From the NCBI GenBank assembly GCA_015233135.1, contig JADFYH010000008.1, positions 29,723 to 93,722 on the forward strand: a stretch of DNA of 64,000 bases. Reading direction: 5' to 3'. This document shows positions 60,915 through 64,000 of this stretch, piece after piece. Under the pieces are notes generated by a model, which worked only from the letters and a program-made list of their open reading frames with translations, ran no database searches and had not been told where the DNA came from. The stretch is from Deltaproteobacteria bacterium. GTDB taxonomy: Bacteria; UBA10199; JADFYH01. A program made the position numbers and the translations under genes. Each line of letters opens with the position of its first letter. The first letter of the stretch is position 1.

Positions 60915-63641
60915 ATGAAGTATTTCTCTTTGTCCAAAAAAACGATCTTGCAGTTCCTCATCCTTTCTACATTTGCGTTTACCGCTTGCAGTGGGGGCGG
61001 TGGAGGGGGCTCTAATCCTACGCCTACACCTGCGGCTGCCCCAAACAGTGCCATTAACAATGGAAACGTGGCTCCTCCTCCAGGGGCCGACACAACAGCC
61101 TCTGCGCAAGCCTTAACGGTTACCATTACCAGCCCCGTGACTGGGGCCACAAGCGCAGCTACTTTGCTGATGACGGCCACCACTAACCGCACGGCGGATT
61201 GTGCTTTTAGAATGGATGACGCCACCACCGCTACGCCGATGAGCGCCACTCACAACACCACCCATTCGCACAATTTTACAGGACCCTCTGCAATCGCCGC
61301 AGGCCCTCATACCTTACAGGTTGCCTGCGTGGATGCGGCCAACAGCAGCTTTACTGCCAATACTCAGGTGACGTTTAATGGGCCTGTTACTACTGGTTTT
61401 GAGGTGTCCTCTATTACTCCCAACGCCGGAATTTCCTTACTGCAAACAGCCTCCGGAGCTTTGACTATTCACATTAGTCGAACAGGTGGAATGACTGACG
61501 CTGTCGTTGTAACCCTGTCAGACTTACCTGCGGGAGTAACAGCCGATGCCTTAAGCATTGCAGATTCCGAAGGAACTTTAACCCTTCATACAAATAACAC
61601 TTCGATTGGCGATTATTCAATTTCCATGCACCTCAATTCTGGAACTCTTCACCAAGATGCCACAATCACTCTCAGTGTCTCGACCGTTTCCGTAAACGTC
61701 GCCAGCACCCCTGCTTCTCCCATAAACACCAACGCTGCCAGACCCATCCGCTTTGCAGTGACCGTTGCGGGTGATCCAGAAAGTGTGCGGATGGTTATTA
61801 AAAAACATTTAATGGGGCCTGCGAGAACCATTGATATTGATCCTTCGAAGCTTGTCGGATGTTTGAATATTGCAATAAATAATCTGCAATGTGACTGGAG
61901 TATCCCCGACGACTTGACAGGCACCTATCTCATTAGTGCAATTGCCACAAAAGAGGGAACAGATTTTACTAGCCATCCCGTTGCGGTCAATATTGACAGA
62001 AGCCCGCTCACCTTCACTTCTACAATTGCAAACAAAGACCAAAATGTGAATGTGAATACACCCATTCGTTTAACATTCAATAGGCCGGTCACTATTGGAT
62101 CTATCCAATTGTCCCGTGGAGAAGCCTCTTCCCTTCTTCCCAATCCTCCCAAAAAACACGATGTCAGCGCCACTCTTTACAATAGGGGAGCTCATGCCGT
62201 GGGGCCTTATGTCCTTAGTTCCGATAGAAAAACTGTTACGGTAACACCTTCAGAAGCCCCCAGTACTGATCCAGCGAATAATCCTAACAGGCTTGTTCTT
62301 GAAGGTATCCAGGATGACTTCGGCAATACACTTGACCCCACGACGATTACGTTTAGTTACCCCAAGGTAATCAAATATGCGGTTTCTGCTGCAAAGGCAA
62401 ATTCTCCTGAAGTCACCACTACCAATGATGGCATACCCCTTGTGGCCTTCAGACAATACGATGCAGCTACTTCAGCTTACTATCTGATCATCAAAAAATT
62501 TAACTCTGCAACCCAGAATTGGGAGGCTATGGGGCAACCCCTTATCGATACGACAACAACAAGCTCATCCGTTTACGCACCTTCTCTCAGTGTAGCTCCC
62601 AATGGGAAGATCTATGTGGCCTTCGCCGGGAATAACACAACCCATGTCGCTTATTGGGGAGAGAACTCTTGGGACTATTATATAGCAAGCCCATTACCGG
62701 TTTCAACTTCGGACGTCTCTAAAAAATTAAGCCTAAAGGTAAACCCCAGTACCAACGAACCCATAGTAGCAGGGGTTGTTGAGGGAGGGCTAAATATTGT
62801 TGAATTTAGTGAAGCAGACAGTTCTTGGCATTCTCCCATCAGTACTTTAATTCGTCATGACCCTTCTTCAACCAAATTAGGTCAACCCTCATTGGCCTTA
62901 GTCAGTGCTGACAGTGGCCCCACTGTTTTTGTAAGTTGGAATGAATGCACTCCCGGCAGCACTACAAGTGGCAGTGTTACTACCCCATATGCAGGCTGTA
63001 ACAGCTATTTCAGCCCAGCTTCTTCTCCTTCTCCTACCAGGGTAGCAACAACTTCAGGTAATAATGCCCATTATCCCAAACTTGTCATGAACAGCCCTAC
63101 CTCGGCTTACCTGGCAGTCAGTCAAGGGGAGGATGCTTCTGTTGCGAATGATCTTCCTCGAAGGATTCAAGTTTTTAAATTTGATGGAACAAATTGGAAT
63201 TGCTTAACACCCTGTAGCCTGACTGCAAACAGCGATGGTTCGAAGGTCAACGCCGATGAACCCACTTTGATATTAGGAGGCTCAAGCCCCATCGTCGCCT
63301 GGCATGAATCAGTCGATGTCTCAGACGCAGGACATAAACAAATTTATGCCCGAAAATGGAATGAAACGACTCGGCAATGGGAAAATCTTTTCGGAGGCAG
63401 CTTATCGTTTGATTCCCTCACCTACAACCCTAGCAATCAAAGCTTTGCACACTCTCCTTCTCTGGCTAAATTCAGAAGTCATATTTATATCTGTTGGGCA
63501 GAAAGCTCGGGGGCCGCTTACAGTGCCGATTTGCCAGAGACTGTCTATTGTGGAACCGAAAATAAATCGGATTTGGAATACACATTATCAGATAAACTAT
63601 ACACTGTCTCCGGCATGGCGGCCGACCACGCAACCCGATAA
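60915..63641 (+). CDS. Large lipoprotein with Ig-like and beta-propeller-like regions
   Basis: The 908-residue product has a signal peptide and lipobox AFTAC (Cys25) followed by SGGGGGG and a Pro/Thr/Ala-rich linker. Residues about 60-160 and 160-270 look like beta-sandwich domains; about 365-470 resembles a SbsA-type Ig-like domain (NVNVNTPIRLTFNRPVTIGS). From about 480 there are repeats ending SLSVAPNGKIYVAFAGN, VSWNECTPGS and PIVAWHESVDVS, propeller-like. Likely anchored at the outer surface. AGGGGG precedes ATG 60915. A terminator follows. Confidence 0.8.
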   Translation: MKYFSLSKKTILQFLILSTFAFTACSGGGGGGSNPTPTPAAAPNSAINNGNVAPPPGADTTASAQALTVTITSPVTGATSAATLLMTATTNRTADCAFRMDDATTATPMSATHNTTHSHNFTGPSAIAAGPHTLQVACVDAANSSFTANTQVTFNGPVTTGFEVSSITPNAGISLLQTASGALTIHISRTGGMTDAVVVTLSDLPAGVTADALSIADSEGTLTLHTNNTSIGDYSISMHLNSGTLHQDATITLSVSTVSVNVASTPASPINTNAARPIRFAVTVAGDPESVRMVIKKHLMGPARTIDIDPSKLVGCLNIAINNLQCDWSIPDDLTGTYLISAIATKEGTDFTSHPVAVNIDRSPLTFTSTIANKDQNVNVNTPIRLTFNRPVTIGSIQLSRGEASSLLPNPPKKHDVSATLYNRGAHAVGPYVLSSDRKTVTVTPSEAPSTDPANNPNRLVLEGIQDDFGNTLDPTTITFSYPKVIKYAVSAAKANSPEVTTTNDGIPLVAFRQYDAATSAYYLIIKKFNSATQNWEAMGQPLIDTTTTSSSVYAPSLSVAPNGKIYVAFAGNNTTHVAYWGENSWDYYIASPLPVSTSDVSKKLSLKVNPSTNEPIVAGVVEGGLNIVEFSEADSSWHSPISTLIRHDPSSTKLGQPSLALVSADSGPTVFVSWNECTPGSTTSGSVTTPYAGCNSYFSPASSPSPTRVATTSGNNAHYPKLVMNSPTSAYLAVSQGEDASVANDLPRRIQVFKFDGTNWNCLTPCSLTANSDGSKVNADEPTLILGGSSPIVAWHESVDVSDAGHKQIYARKWNETTRQWENLFGGSLSFDSLTYNPSNQSFAHSPSLAKFRSHIYICWAESSGAAYSADLPETVYCGTENKSDLEYTLSDKLYTVSGMAADHATR

Positions 63642-63658
63642 GGACGATTTGCACTTGT

Positions 63659-63690
63659 AAAAAAAGCCCCGATTTTATCGGGGCTTTTTT
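63659..63690 (+). terminator. Strong rho-independent terminator
   Basis: AAAAAAGCCCCGAT and ATCGGGGCTTTTTT form a perfect stem around a three-base loop with a T-rich tail; the A-rich left side would let it act in both directions. Confidence 0.95.
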
Positions 63691-64000
63691 GGGAACTGCA
63701 GCAAGAGCCGGCCACTTTCAAAAGAACAGCTTTGTGGATACAAGGAGACTTTGTGTAAATTGATTAAGACAGAGAAATAAGCGCTATTTATTATAATAAA
63801 CAGAAATTATGTTGCTGATTATTATATGTTCGTTTACATTAAAGTATGACCCATTTTAAACGAATGCTTGATTTTCCCGACTTTGACACCAGATTTTAAT
63901 AAACACCCGCAAATGCAGTCTGGGTATGTGGTGTGATTTTAAAACATCAAAAATGTAGTGAACAATATTTTCCTTTCTCTATTTTTTTATTTTCACTGGC
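63691..64000. other. AT-rich stretch without a recognisable gene
   Basis: About 310 bases after the terminator hold no frame longer than about 60 codons, no repeat arm and no RNA gene that I can recognise. It may contain the promoter region of a gene beyond the window. Confidence 0.6.

Overview
The window is a chromosomal segment of a Gram-negative (diderm) bacterium of moderate GC. Outer-membrane and envelope genes (LolA, a Wzi-like porin, TolC, a Slt-type transglycosylase), a MurE with the DNPR motif typical of meso-diaminopimelate ligases, and an ATP synthase operon ordered b'-b-delta-alpha-gamma-beta-epsilon without the a and c subunits all fit a lineage of the former Deltaproteobacteria. 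The species cannot be named from the sequence alone.

Layout. 1-7.7 kb: a gene cut by the left edge, a DUF4160/DUF2442 pair, a GT39-like membrane glycosyltransferase with a Wzi-like outer-membrane protein, a ChaN-like protein and inositol-phosphate synthase. 7.9-24.8 kb: a DUF4143 ATPase, the first cell-division block (ddl-ftsQ-ftsA-ftsZ), a Uma2 nuclease, two PIN-toxin modules flanking ftsK, lolA, lipA, a CPBP protease, hisG and slt. 24.9-36.0 kb: the second division/wall block (mraZ-STAS-rsmH-ftsL-ftsI-murE-murF-mraY-murD-ftsW). murG, murC and murB, which often lie between ftsW and ddl, are absent. 36.0-42.2 kb: the ATP synthase operon on the minus strand. 42.2-53.8 kb: a hydrolase, tRNA-Ala, a DUF971 protein, DAHP synthase, a rhodanese, a DA1/LIM-like metallopeptidase, a candidate nucleotidyltransferase toxin pair, aconitase, glycerol kinase, and queF-tolC. 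53.9-64 kb: mostly secreted proteins of unknown role, a delta-60 repeat protein, a CDF metal transporter, a PDZ protein, two MazEF-type modules arranged tail to tail, and a large lipoprotein.

Two themes run through the window. First, short palindromic repeats (arms such as CCCTCTCCC/GGGAGAGGG, often paired around a short core) sit at gene borders and in several places run into coding sequence: inside ddl and the glycosyltransferase, and at the ends of lipA, the CPBP protease, murE and the rhodanese. Second, several toxin-antitoxin-like genes have a candidate promoter whose -10 box ends only 6-10 bases before the ATG, often with a palindrome and without a Shine-Dalgarno sequence, which suggests leaderless, autoregulated transcripts.

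Together the genes cover peptidoglycan precursor synthesis and septation, lipoprotein sorting, energy conversion and a scatter of toxin-antitoxin modules. Unusual points are a degenerate STAS protein inside the wall cluster, an FtsL with a long lysine-rich tail, an epsilon subunit lacking its C-terminal domain, and a bacterial protein resembling the plant ubiquitin-activated peptidase DA1.
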